DNA from: Cytophagales bacterium WSM2-2
GTDB taxonomy: Bacteria > Bacteroidota > Bacteroidia > Cytophagales > Cyclobacteriaceae
Direction: 5' to 3'
NCBI GenBank assembly: GCA_015472025.1
Contig: BNHL01000001.1
Span: forward strand, 3,150,001 to 3,214,000
DNA length: 64,000 bases
In this document: positions 17,526 through 25,306 of the stretch, one piece after another
Position numbering within the stretch: the stretch's first letter is position 1
Layout of the letters: each line of letters opens with the position of its first letter
The notes under the pieces: generated by a model
Told to the model about the DNA's origin: nothing
The model's database searches: none
The model's input: the letters and a program-made list of their open reading frames with translations, nothing else
Made by a program: the position numbers and the translations under genes

Positions 17526-18530
17526 ATGTCATCAGGATTGAATCCGTCAACACGTATTGCTATCAATGGAATGGGAAGGATCGGACGCACAATGCTCCGG
17601 TTGCTTCATCAGAAGGGAGCCAGCAAAAATATTATTGCACTCAATGATATTATGCCAAAAGAAAATTTGATCTATCTCCTGAAGTTTGATTCTATTCGTG
17701 GGGCATTTCCAGGTGAGATCGTGTCAACGACTGATGGAATTCGTGTTGATGGCCATGAGATACTTTATTCACAACAAGAAAATATAGAGGACATTCCATG
17801 GAGAAATCATTCCATTGAGATCACGATAGAAGCCACCGGACTTTTCACTCAACAAGCTGAAGCATCACGTCATTTAGCGCTCGGAACAAAAAAGATTCTT
17901 CTAACAACGTTTAGTAAAGACGTTCCCACAACCGTACTGGGAGTAAATCATAAGGTGGTGAGTGGCAGCACTAAAATAATCTCACCCGGTGATTGCACGA
18001 TTAATTGTGTAGCGCCATTGATTAATTTGATTGATAGGAACTATGGTCTCGATTCCGTTCATGTCAATGTTATTCAAGCGTACACTACTCGCCAGGAACT
18101 GATCGACAGACCTTACAAGGGTTTGAGAAGAGGAAGGGCAGCGGGTCATTCGATCATTCCATTCGAAGTGAATATCTCCCCGATATTGGAGAGTATTTTC
18201 CCAGCGCTTAAAGGCAAAATCGAATCTATGTCTACCCGGGTGCCGGTACCGTGTGGAGCGATTGCCGACATTTCAGTCCTGCTGAAAAAGAATGCAGACG
18301 CGAATGCAATCAATACACTCATCGAAAGTGCCTCAAGAAATGAATTGAAAAATATCTCATCAGTTACTTTTGATCCGATCGTTTCAACGGATGTTTTAAA
18401 CAACTCTCACTCAAGCACTGTTGACGGCAGCCTTACACGCGTCACAGACAAGCATATGAAACTGATGGCCTGGTTTGACAACGAATGGGGATATGCCAGC
18501 CGCCTGATGGACTGGCTTTCATTGCTATAG
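17526..18530 (+). CDS. GAPDH-like dehydrogenase with catalytic His replaced by Gln
   Basis: A 334-residue protein of the glyceraldehyde-3-phosphate / erythrose-4-phosphate dehydrogenase family. It has the NAD-binding INGMGRIGR (residues 13-21), the catalytic Cys157 in GDCTINC, RVPVPCG (238-244) and the C-terminal WFDNEWGYASR. The residue 27 positions after the catalytic Cys, where the family has its general-base His, is Gln184 (VIQAYTTRQ, codon at 18075-18077). The usual Ser before the Cys is Asp. The RGRAAGHSIIP segment resembles Epd-type enzymes. It may be a slow dehydrogenase, a paralogue with another role, or a regulator. The housekeeping GAPDH is presumably elsewhere. Confidence 0.85.
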   Translation: MSSGLNPSTRIAINGMGRIGRTMLRLLHQKGASKNIIALNDIMPKENLIYLLKFDSIRGAFPGEIVSTTDGIRVDGHEILYSQQENIEDIPWRNHSIEITIEATGLFTQQAEASRHLALGTKKILLTTFSKDVPTTVLGVNHKVVSGSTKIISPGDCTINCVAPLINLIDRNYGLDSVHVNVIQAYTTRQELIDRPYKGLRRGRAAGHSIIPFEVNISPILESIFPALKGKIESMSTRVPVPCGAIADISVLLKKNADANAINTLIESASRNELKNISSVTFDPIVSTDVLNNSHSSTVDGSLTRVTDKHMKLMAWFDNEWGYASRLMDWLSLL

Positions 18531-18584
18531 ACATAGATCCCAAAATTGCTTTGTAAAGTTTGTAAACTTGAACTGAAATAACCT

Positions 18585-19196
18585 ATGCGAAACTTGATTG
18601 TCATTGTCTTAGCATTTGTGGCCTTTCCATCTTTTGCACAAAGTGATTCAACAAAGGCAGTTGAAGAGATCAAATCTTTTCAGAAGGAACTGAACGAAGA
18701 ATACAAAGACCGGACAAAATCACCTCTTACGACAAAAGACTTTAGCACTTTCAAAGAACATGATTTCTTTCCTATCGATCTGAAATACCGGGTCACGGCT
18801 AAATTAAATCTTGCTCCAGGCTCTTCGTTTTCCCCGATGGCAACAACCGGAAAAAAAATCAGGACTTACCGCGTATTTGGCACAGTTGAATTTTCAATAG
18901 ACGGAAAGACTTTTAAAGTGCCGGTGTATCAATCGAAAGAACTCATGCTGCAGCCGGAGTATGCGGATTATTTATTTTTCCCATTCACTGATCTAACGAA
19001 TGGAAGCGAGAGCTATGAAGCCGGGCGATACATTGGTTTACGTATCCCAAAGGATGATGAACTGATTATCGATTTCAACCAGGCTTACAATCCATACTGC
19101 GCCTATGCCGATGGATATTCCTGTCCGATTGTGCCGACTGCGAATAATTTGAATGTGGCTGTGCGTGCCGGTGTACGATTTCAAAAGAAACATTAA
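18585..19196 (+). CDS. DUF1684 family secreted protein
   Basis: A 203-residue protein with a signal peptide ending SFAQS (about residues 15-20). The C-terminal signature of DUF1684 is clear: FNQAYNPYCAYADGYSCP followed by a P-x-x-N-x-L-x-V-x-V-x-A-G-V strand. DUF1684 proteins are widespread in Bacteroidota with unknown function. The fold is beta-rich, with an F-x-D-F-N-x-A-Y-N-P-x-C-A-Y motif that could form a small site. It begins 54 bases after the GAPDH-like gene and may be cotranscribed with it and the genes that follow. Confidence 0.85.
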   Translation: MRNLIVIVLAFVAFPSFAQSDSTKAVEEIKSFQKELNEEYKDRTKSPLTTKDFSTFKEHDFFPIDLKYRVTAKLNLAPGSSFSPMATTGKKIRTYRVFGTVEFSIDGKTFKVPVYQSKELMLQPEYADYLFFPFTDLTNGSESYEAGRYIGLRIPKDDELIIDFNQAYNPYCAYADGYSCPIVPTANNLNVAVRAGVRFQKKH

Positions 19197-19201
19197 GAAT
19201 T

Positions 19202-19348
19202 ATGAAAAAAATATTGTTTCAAATCCTTGCGAGCGTGAACAAGGTTGTCATGCCGAGGTATAGCAAACGAGATATCTCGAAACTGTCAAAACTGGATAAG
19301 GCACTAGTTGCTTATCGCTATTGGGTAACCATTCATGCGATTGAATGA
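19202..19348 (+). CDS. Conserved-looking 48-residue mini-protein
   Basis: A short gene with a good start, MKKILFQILASVNKVVMP, then RYSKRDISKLSKLDKALVA and a C-terminal YRYWVTIHAIE. It is basic, with an amphipathic N-terminal helix. I recall very similar 45-50 residue proteins in many Bacteroidota, sometimes labelled SsrA-binding protein without good reason; this memory is unchecked. The gene starts five bases after the DUF1684 stop. Its own stop overlaps the ATG of the next gene by four bases (ATGA), so it is almost certainly translated as part of this operon. Function unknown. Confidence 0.7.
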   Translation: MKKILFQILASVNKVVMPRYSKRDISKLSKLDKALVAYRYWVTIHAIE

Positions 19349-19710
19349 TGACCACGACAGAACTAAATACAATTGCGCAACGCTGGTTTGATGCGTTCAA
19401 TGCCAAGAACCTGGATCAATTACTTTCCCTATACCACGAGCAAGCGGAGCATTTCAGTCCCAAATTAAAAATACGTCATCCGGAGACCAGGGGCCTTATC
19501 AGAGGCAAAGCGGCTCTGCAAAGCTGGTGGCAGGATGCATTTGATCGACTACCGACACTGCAATATGAATTAGTCCGGTTGACATCCCAGGACGACCGGG
19601 TATTCATGGAGTACGTCAGGCACGTGAAAGGCGAGGATGATCTTTACGTGGGGGAGATGTTCGAAGTAAAATCTGGGCTAATCGTAAAGTCCAGTGTATT
19701 TCACCAATAA
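19345..19710 (+). CDS. SnoaL/NTF2-like small protein
   Basis: A 121-residue protein with the cone-shaped SnoaL/NTF2 fold pattern: an N-terminal helix (AQRWFDAFNAKNLDQLLSLY), an E-x-F strand, G-K-A-A-L-Q-S-W-W and a final strand pair ending FHQ. Members are enzymes (isomerases, hydrolases) or simple binding proteins, and the residues seen do not decide which. The start overlaps the preceding mini-protein, and the methyltransferase gene begins five bases after its stop, so the three form one translational unit. Confidence 0.78.
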   Translation: MMTTTELNTIAQRWFDAFNAKNLDQLLSLYHEQAEHFSPKLKIRHPETRGLIRGKAALQSWWQDAFDRLPTLQYELVRLTSQDDRVFMEYVRHVKGEDDLYVGEMFEVKSGLIVKSSVFHQ

Positions 19711-19715
19711 CGATC

Positions 19716-20237
19716 ATGGAACTTTCGGTTGCCATTGATCTTCTTCAGGGCTGTATTCCGTCTTCCGAGAGGCCTCAACACTGGACTGACCTGGGTGCAG
19801 GTGAGGGATTGTTCACCCGTGCACTGGGCTCTTTAGTCAGGCCAGGCAGCCATGTAGTGGCAGTAGATCAGAGTACATCAGCATTAAAATCAATCGCGTG
19901 GGACCTAAGGAACGTGACCCTGGACAGGCTGGCAGGAAATTTCTCCTCACTCGATTTTGGAAAGGACTTCGACGGGATTCTAATGGCTAATTCATTGCAT
20001 TATGTGCCCAATCAACTGGAATTCATTAGAGAATTAGCTTCAAGGCTTACACCAGTAGGTAGAATCGTGATTGTAGAGTACGAACGAAGGGAACCCAATA
20101 CATGGGTGCCATACCCGATTGATTTCAAAAAATTGAAAGATATAGGAGCGAAAACAGGTTTTTCCATTGGGAGATTTGGAGAGACTCCATCCGTGTATGG
20201 TGGTGCCACTATATACTCAGCAGTCCTCACGCGATGA
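19716..20237 (+). CDS. Class I SAM-dependent methyltransferase
   Basis: A 173-residue Rossmann-fold methyltransferase, short for the family. Motif I is WTDLGAGEGLFTRAL (residues 23-37), the acidic end of strand 2 is VVAVDQS (about 47-53), and motif IV is FDGILMANSLHYV (about 84-96). A GRIVIVEYERREPN strand follows. The substrate is not evident. The rest of the protein after the core is minimal, so it probably acts on a small molecule or needs a partner. Last gene of the DUF1684 operon. Confidence 0.85.
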   Translation: MELSVAIDLLQGCIPSSERPQHWTDLGAGEGLFTRALGSLVRPGSHVVAVDQSTSALKSIAWDLRNVTLDRLAGNFSSLDFGKDFDGILMANSLHYVPNQLEFIRELASRLTPVGRIVIVEYERREPNTWVPYPIDFKKLKDIGAKTGFSIGRFGETPSVYGGATIYSAVLTR

Positions 20238-20274
20238 TCCGGAATTAGTAAAAGATACTCGACACATCTTAATT

Positions 20275-20312
20275 GGGGGGTAGGGGGTACCCCCCCACTA
20301 AAATTAATTTTA
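20275..20312. repeat. Adjacent GC-only and AT-only palindromes
   Basis: A run of six G, then the perfect palindrome GGGGGTACCCCC (20283-20294), is followed by the perfect 14-bp AT palindrome TAAAATTAATTTTA (20299-20312). It lies between the methyltransferase and SWIB genes. It could end the first transcript, or the AT part could bind a regulator of the SWIB gene. There is no good T tail. Confidence 0.5.
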
Positions 20313-20388
20313 TCCATTGTTTATTTCTTTGTTAAAGAAGGGTAGTATATTTCCGCGTTAATTAACAACCACATAACCCATATTAGCT

Positions 20389-20721
20389 ATGGCAAAAAAA
20401 GCACCCAAGAAAGCTGCGAAAAAAGCAGTGAAGAAGTCGGCTAAGAAAGCCGCTCCGAAGAAGGCGAAGAGGAAGCCCAACGCAGCCTTTATGGCCGCAC
20501 TGACACCGAGCGCAAGTTTGGCGGAGGTAATTGGAAGCAAGCCTATTCCTAGAACGGAGATCATCAAAAAGATCTGGGATTACATCAAGAAGAATAAACT
20601 TCAAGACCAGAAGAACAAGCGTATGATCAATGCTGATGCAAAACTGAAAGTAGTTTTCGGAGGCAAGAATCAAATCTCCATGTTCGAACTGGCAAAAGTA
20701 GTAAGCTCACACGTGAAGTAA
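20389..20721 (+). CDS. Histone-H1-like tail fused to a SWIB/MDM2 domain
   Basis: A 110-residue DNA-associated protein. Residues 2-30 are almost only Lys, Ala and Pro (AKKAPKKAAKKAVKKSAKKA), like bacterial and eukaryotic H1 tails. Residues 33-110 form a SWIB domain (PSASLAEVIGSKPIPRTEII, IWDYIKKNKLQDQ, NADAKLKVVFGG, MFELAKVVSSHVK). SWIB domains are known from eukaryotic chromatin remodellers and from chlamydial and Bacteroidota proteins. A role as a nucleoid-compacting protein is likely but not shown. It stands alone, with a strong terminator after it. Confidence 0.9.
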   Translation: MAKKAPKKAAKKAVKKSAKKAAPKKAKRKPNAAFMAALTPSASLAEVIGSKPIPRTEIIKKIWDYIKKNKLQDQKNKRMINADAKLKVVFGGKNQISMFELAKVVSSHVK

Positions 20722-20740
20722 TTTCTCTTGTGCTTGCACA

Positions 20741-20772
20741 AAAAAACCTAAGCTACGGCTTAGGTTTTTTTT
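20741..20772. terminator. Strong two-way terminator
   Basis: A 13-bp stem (20741-20753 with 20758-20770) closes a four-base TACG loop, with A and T runs on the two sides. It lies between the stops of the convergent SWIB gene and the 20792 gene and can serve both strands. Confidence 0.88.
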
Positions 20773-20791
20773 ATTTATGAGGTTAAGTACT

Positions 20792-21220
20792 CTACCGCAG
20801 TATCACGCTCACTCCAAATCTTAATGCAAAGGCGGCTCCGCCAAAATAGTAATCACCTAGTCCTTCGAACCTGAAAGTGCTATTGATCGGTTTAGTATAT
20901 CCCAATCCAAGCGTAGCATCATTTGCTCCGATAAGTCCGCGAAAGCGAATAAAGACATGATCGTTGGCATACCACCGCGACCCCATCACGAATGAACTTT
21001 TTTGATTGGCGCTCCACAACTCCCCCCCAAAGCCAACGGAGAAATGCCTTACCACAAAATAATTTCCCTCAAATCCTACTTGCGTCTTTTTGAATATGGA
21101 GATGTTATCCGTTTTTAAAAGATCAAGGCCTCCGCTGATTAGAACATCATGGGTGCTTTGACCGCGACTGAGAAATGAAATAGAACCAAGGAGAAGACAA
21201 AACAATATTTTCTTGTGCAT
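20792..21220 (-). CDS. Small predicted outer-membrane protein, unknown
   Basis: A 142-residue protein with a signal peptide (MHKKILFCLLLGSISFLSRG) and about eight short beta strands with alternating hydrophobic and aromatic residues. The likely structure is a small outer-membrane barrel. I recognise no named family. It follows the YCF48-like gene by 38 bases on the same strand and may be read with uvrB. Confidence 0.55.
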   Translation of the reverse strand: MHKKILFCLLLGSISFLSRGQSTHDVLISGGLDLLKTDNISIFKKTQVGFEGNYFVVRHFSVGFGGELWSANQKSSFVMGSRWYANDHVFIRFRGLIGANDATLGLGYTKPINSTFRFEGLGDYYFGGAAFALRFGVSVILR

Positions 21221-21258
21221 GTGTGTGTTTTTGAACGCACGAATTTAAACTCGATTTT

Positions 21259-22275
21259 TTATTTTTTAGTGATCACACTAATTTTTCCATTGCCAGCAGC
21301 AATGATCAGTGAACCATCACGTGCTTTGCGTATGGTGTGAAAACCTTTTTCATCGGATAGAGCTGTCCAGTTCAAGCCGCCATCATTGGAAAGATCTGCC
21401 CCTTGCGGACCTACGGCAATCAAATAATCATTACCAAGGAATTCTACCGCTTCACGAAGCCCACGGGTGGGCTTGATTGGTAATGTCCACGTTTTTCTTT
21501 TGTCTGTGGTGACATACACGTGTTGACCGGTTTGAGCTTCATTCTTGTAGTCACCTCCTACAACAACTCCCTTCTTTCCCCAAAAGACAGATGAAAATGC
21601 TCCGGCACTTTCAATTCCCTGAAGAATGGGTAAATCAGATACAGTCCATGTCATACCAGCATCCTCTGAATTCCAGAGTCGTGAAATTTTGCCACCGGTA
21701 GTAATCGCAATTTTCTTTTTCTCAAAACAGCGGATGCCGGTACCGCTTGCAGCAAAGGATGCTTCTCCTTCTTTCAAAAGAGGACGTTGATCTTCTGGCA
21801 CATCGCCCCATGTCATTCCACCATCGCTGGTTGAGATCATCAACATTCTGCCATTGATTGGATCACCGTAGATCATTCCTTTCTTATCACTCCAAAAATC
21901 TATACCGTCAATAAATGCTTCCTTTATTTCATTTTTATAAACCTGTTTCCACGATTTACCTCCGTCATTGGTTCGCAGGATGTACGCGGGTGAGCCTGCA
22001 TTGGCGATCACTACATTAAGTGAATCAAATGCATAGACCGAACGAAAGTCAAGGGTTTCACATCCTGGAACCTGGCGAAATGAAAAAGTTTTCCCTCCAT
22101 CGCGTGTTCGCCCAATGGTACCTTTTGTTCCACCGACCCATGCAACGCTATTATCAATTACGGATAATGCACGGAACGAAGACTTGATCGCGACATCTGT
22201 ATTTTTCCATTGGTATTGGCCAATTGTTTTTTGGAATGACAAAATGAATAAGAGCAGAATGAGTGTTCTATCCAT
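21259..22275 (-). CDS. YCF48/BNR-repeat beta-propeller protein, secreted
   Basis: A 338-residue protein with a signal peptide (about residues 1-19) and repeated T-x-D-G-G-x-[ST]-[FW] motifs (TRDGGKTFSF, TNDGGKSWKQV, TSDGGMTWGDV, SEDAGMTWTV, SNDGGLNWTAL). These are the Asp-box turns of sialidase-like and YCF48-type seven-bladed propellers. In cyanobacteria YCF48 helps photosystem assembly; in Bacteroidota such proteins are periplasmic with unclear jobs. No catalytic residues of a sialidase are visible. It begins four bases after the uvrB stop, so it is probably cotranscribed with uvrB. Confidence 0.82.
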   Translation of the reverse strand: MDRTLILLLFILSFQKTIGQYQWKNTDVAIKSSFRALSVIDNSVAWVGGTKGTIGRTRDGGKTFSFRQVPGCETLDFRSVYAFDSLNVVIANAGSPAYILRTNDGGKSWKQVYKNEIKEAFIDGIDFWSDKKGMIYGDPINGRMLMISTSDGGMTWGDVPEDQRPLLKEGEASFAASGTGIRCFEKKKIAITTGGKISRLWNSEDAGMTWTVSDLPILQGIESAGAFSSVFWGKKGVVVGGDYKNEAQTGQHVYVTTDKRKTWTLPIKPTRGLREAVEFLGNDYLIAVGPQGADLSNDGGLNWTALSDEKGFHTIRKARDGSLIIAAGNGKISVITKK

Positions 22276-22279
22276 AATT

Positions 22280-24304
22280 CTATTTTTTATTTTCGATCAA
22301 TTTCTGAAGAGCAAGGTATTCATCGCGAAGACGTGCAGCCTCCATAAACTCCAGATCTTTTGCCGCTTTCTCCATCGCCTTTTTGGCGCGATCGATCATT
22401 TTTGTCAGCTCATCTTTTGAGAGGTAAGCCATTACCGGATCAGCCGCCAGTGATTTCTCCTCATCTTCCACATAGTATTTTTTGATCGAGCGTTTGGAGT
22501 CCGCGACTTTCGTTTGACCAAGGATTGCTTCCTTCGATTTAAGAATTGTACGTGGCGTTATTCCATTAGCCGTGTTATAATCTATCTGCACCTTTCTCCT
22601 GCGATTAGTTTCATCTATGGCAATTCGCATCGACTCAGTCATTTTGTCCGCATACATGATCACACGGCCGTTTTCATTGCGTGCGGCACGCCCAATGGTC
22701 TGGACGAGTGACCGCACATTACGAAGGAAACCTTCCTTGTCAGCATCCATGATCGCAACAAGGGAGACTTCGGGCAAATCCAATCCTTCGCGGAGAAGAT
22801 TTACTCCAACAAGCACGTCAAATACACCAAGTCTGAGTTCGCGCAAGATTTCTACGCGGTCGAGTGTTTCTACCTCGCTGTGGATGTAGCGGCATTTAAC
22901 AGCTGCCCGCTCCAGGAACTTCGTGAGTTCTTCGGCCATACGTTTGGTAAGCGTAGTAACCAGCACGCGCTCTTTTTTCTTTACACGCTCATCGATTTCC
23001 TCCAGCAGGTCGTCAATTTGATTTTTACTTGGCCTTACATCAATTTCAGGATCAAGCAAGCCAGTAGGACGAATCAATTGTTCTACCACAACACCCTCAG
23101 ATTTTCTCAGCTCATACTCAGAAGGTGTGGCGCTGACATAAATGGTTTGATTTATCATAGCTTCAAACTCATTGAATGTCAAAGGACGGTTGTCCATGGC
23201 AGCCGACAGCCGGAAACCATAATCAACGAGATTCACTTTTCTTGATCGATCACCGCCCCACATGGCGCGAATTTGTGGGATAGTCACATGACTCTCGTCA
23301 ATGATCATCAAGTAGTCGTTAGGAAAATAATCCAATAAGCAGAAGGGACGAGCTCCGGCTTTCCTGCGGTCAAAATACCTTGAATAATTTTCAATGCCGC
23401 TGCAGTAGCCAAGCTCACGCATCATTTCCATGTCAAACTCCGTCCGCTCTTTCAGACGCTTAGCCTCCAGAAATTTTCTCTCGTGTTCGTGCGCCTGCAC
23501 TTGCAGAACCATGTCATCCTGAATTTCCCGGATAGCGAGATTTAAAAGTTCTTTTCCTGTAACAAAGAGATTCGCCGGAAAAATAGTAATCCGTTTTTCG
23601 TCAGATATTTTCTTTCCGGTGGAGGGTTCAATATTCTGGATAGCTTCAATTTCATCACCAAAAAAGTAAAAGCGAACAGCATAATCCGCGTAAGCAAGGA
23701 AAACATCCACCGTGTCACCTTTTACCCTGAAAGTACCGCGCTTAAATTCAGCTTCCGTTCGACTGTACAAAATATCAACCAGCGTAAACAAAAGTTTATT
23801 GCGTGGAATAATTTGACCAACTCCGAGCTCAATCCTGTTTTTACCAAACTCTTCCGGGTTGCCAATACCATAGATGCAACTGACTGAGGCTACCACTACG
23901 ACATCGCGTCTACCAGTGAGAAGTGAAGCAGTGGCACTTAATCGTAGCTTCTCAATTTCTTCATTGATAGAGAGATCCTTCTCGATGTACAGGTTTGAAG
24001 ACGGGATATACGCTTCGGGCTGATAGTAATCATAGTAGGAGATGAAATATTCTACCGCGTTTTCGGGAAAGAATTGTCGAAATTCTCCATATAGCTGAGC
24101 CGCTAATGTTTTGTTGTGGCTTAGAATTAATGCAGGGCGGTTGAGCTGAGCAATAACATTGGCAATGGTGAAGGTCTTGCCCGATCCTGTAACCCCCAGT
24201 AAGGTTTGATGCAACTCGCCCTCTTCAAGACCTTTGACCAGTTGTTTGATTGCATTCGGCTGGTCTCCCGTAGGAACATAATCGCTCGTGAGTTTAAAGT
24301 CCAT
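22280..24304 (-). CDS. uvrB: Excinuclease ABC subunit B
   Basis: DNA-damage helicase of nucleotide-excision repair that receives DNA from UvrA and binds UvrC. The helicase motifs are intact: Walker A GVTGSGKT (residues 37-44), the beta-hairpin region YYDYYQPEAY (about 91-100), DESHVT (about 340), the motif V/VI block around LLREGLDLPEVSLVAIMDAD, and QTIGRAARN. The C-terminal UVR motif (EKAAKDLEFMEAARLRDEY) binds UvrC. Length 674 is typical. It lies 70 bases downstream of aroE on the same strand. Confidence 0.97.
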   Translation of the reverse strand: MDFKLTSDYVPTGDQPNAIKQLVKGLEEGELHQTLLGVTGSGKTFTIANVIAQLNRPALILSHNKTLAAQLYGEFRQFFPENAVEYFISYYDYYQPEAYIPSSNLYIEKDLSINEEIEKLRLSATASLLTGRRDVVVVASVSCIYGIGNPEEFGKNRIELGVGQIIPRNKLLFTLVDILYSRTEAEFKRGTFRVKGDTVDVFLAYADYAVRFYFFGDEIEAIQNIEPSTGKKISDEKRITIFPANLFVTGKELLNLAIREIQDDMVLQVQAHEHERKFLEAKRLKERTEFDMEMMRELGYCSGIENYSRYFDRRKAGARPFCLLDYFPNDYLMIIDESHVTIPQIRAMWGGDRSRKVNLVDYGFRLSAAMDNRPLTFNEFEAMINQTIYVSATPSEYELRKSEGVVVEQLIRPTGLLDPEIDVRPSKNQIDDLLEEIDERVKKKERVLVTTLTKRMAEELTKFLERAAVKCRYIHSEVETLDRVEILRELRLGVFDVLVGVNLLREGLDLPEVSLVAIMDADKEGFLRNVRSLVQTIGRAARNENGRVIMYADKMTESMRIAIDETNRRRKVQIDYNTANGITPRTILKSKEAILGQTKVADSKRSIKKYYVEDEEKSLAADPVMAYLSKDELTKMIDRAKKAMEKAAKDLEFMEAARLRDEYLALQKLIENKK

Positions 24305-24374
24305 CGTGAAAGTTAATTGTTATTCGCTAAAAGTTAAAAGCCAGGCTTCAACTTTTGCGTTATCAACTAAGCTT

Positions 24375-25118
24375 TCAATTGTTCCAGATAGACCATGCTT
24401 TCTCAGCCTGGATCTGTAGCATCTCGAGGCCATTCTTCACATTAGCACCCCGCATTTCCGCCTTTTGAATGAACATGGTTCTGGCCGGGTTATAGATCAA
24501 GTCGTACACGTAGTGCTTTGGTGTAATCAAATCGTAGTCGATAGGGGGGAAGTTGTTCGTGGCCGGTGACATTCCAAGCGGTGTCGTATTGATGATCAGA
24601 TTAGCACCCGAAATAATTTTTTTATCTCGCTCAAGACTCTCGTAGGTGTGATTGCCTTTTTCTTTTTCGCGTGATACTAACTCAAATGGAATCGCGAGTT
24701 TTTTCAAGGCTTGTTGTACTGCTTTGGAGGATCCACCGGTTCCAAGTACCAGGGCTTTTGCGTCTTTAACGCTGGGGAACCAACGCTCGATGGTTTCGTA
24801 AAAAGCGTCACTGTCTGTATTGAAACCTTTCAGGCTGCCGTTTTGTATCTTAATTACATTGACTGCTCCAATGTTCTTGGCATTGGAATCTATGTCTGTC
24901 AGGTATTTTAGAACTTGCTCTTTGTACGGTATTGTCACGTTAAGTCCGCAGAGTTCAGGATTTTCAGAGAGAAGTTTTTTTAGCTCGTCAACCGAATTAA
25001 GTGCATACAGATCGTAGTGGCAATCGCGCAACCCTTCCCGGAAAAATTTTTCATCGAAGTATGATTTTGAAAATGAATGACTAACAGTTGATCCAATCAA
25101 GCCAAATTTCTTTTCCAT
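24375..25118 (-). CDS. aroE: Shikimate dehydrogenase
   Basis: Reduces 3-dehydroshikimate to shikimate with NADPH in aromatic amino-acid synthesis. Visible family residues: FGLIGSTVSHSFSK (substrate Ser pair, residues 5-18), NVTIPYKE with the catalytic Lys (about 60-67), GAVNVIK, GFNTDSDAF with the Asp partner, the glycine-rich GTGGSSKA (about 127-134) and NTTPLGM. At 247 residues it is slightly shorter than the E. coli enzyme. uvrB follows 70 bases downstream. Confidence 0.94.
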   Translation of the reverse strand: MEKKFGLIGSTVSHSFSKSYFDEKFFREGLRDCHYDLYALNSVDELKKLLSENPELCGLNVTIPYKEQVLKYLTDIDSNAKNIGAVNVIKIQNGSLKGFNTDSDAFYETIERWFPSVKDAKALVLGTGGSSKAVQQALKKLAIPFELVSREKEKGNHTYESLERDKKIISGANLIINTTPLGMSPATNNFPPIDYDLITPKHYVYDLIYNPARTMFIQKAEMRGANVKNGLEMLQIQAEKAWSIWNN

Positions 25119-25144
25119 TTTTGTTTTGTTAGTGAGCGATAGCT

Positions 25145-25170
25145 AAAAAAATCGTCCGGTAATAAACCGG
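25145..25170 (-). terminator. Hairpin plus T run between comA and aroE
   Basis: Read on the minus strand, CCGGT-TTATT-ACCGG (25156-25170) is followed by a run of seven T (25145-25151). The stem is only five base pairs, but the T run is good. It can end the comA transcript. It also lies in the possible leader of aroE. Confidence 0.45.
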
Positions 25171-25200
25171 GGTTCGTCAAAAAAATAGGAACGAAGGGTG

Positions 25201-25208
25201 CAAATCTA
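25201..25208 (-). promoter_or_regulatory. Weak candidate -7 box of aroE
   Basis: Minus-strand TAGATTTG matches TAnnTTTG. It is 83 bases before the aroE start, with the hairpin at 25145-25170 in between. No -33 element is seen, so it may be chance. Confidence 0.25.
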
Positions 25209-25306
25209 CAGTGTCAACGAGAATAATATGAAGTCGGGTAATATTTTCGACTATAAAATTACTCAAAGCACTAATTTACAGAGCGTTATAAACCATAAAA
25301 TATAGT

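Noticed and set aside
18556-18569. AAGTTT-GT-AAACTT inverted repeat upstream of the DUF1684 gene
   Set aside because: Short, AT-rich and also part of a simple direct repeat; no consensus matched, so too weak to list.
20358-20673. Minus-strand frames opposite the SWIB gene
   Set aside because: Antisense of the Lys/Ala-rich tail gives artificial Leu/Phe/Ala frames.
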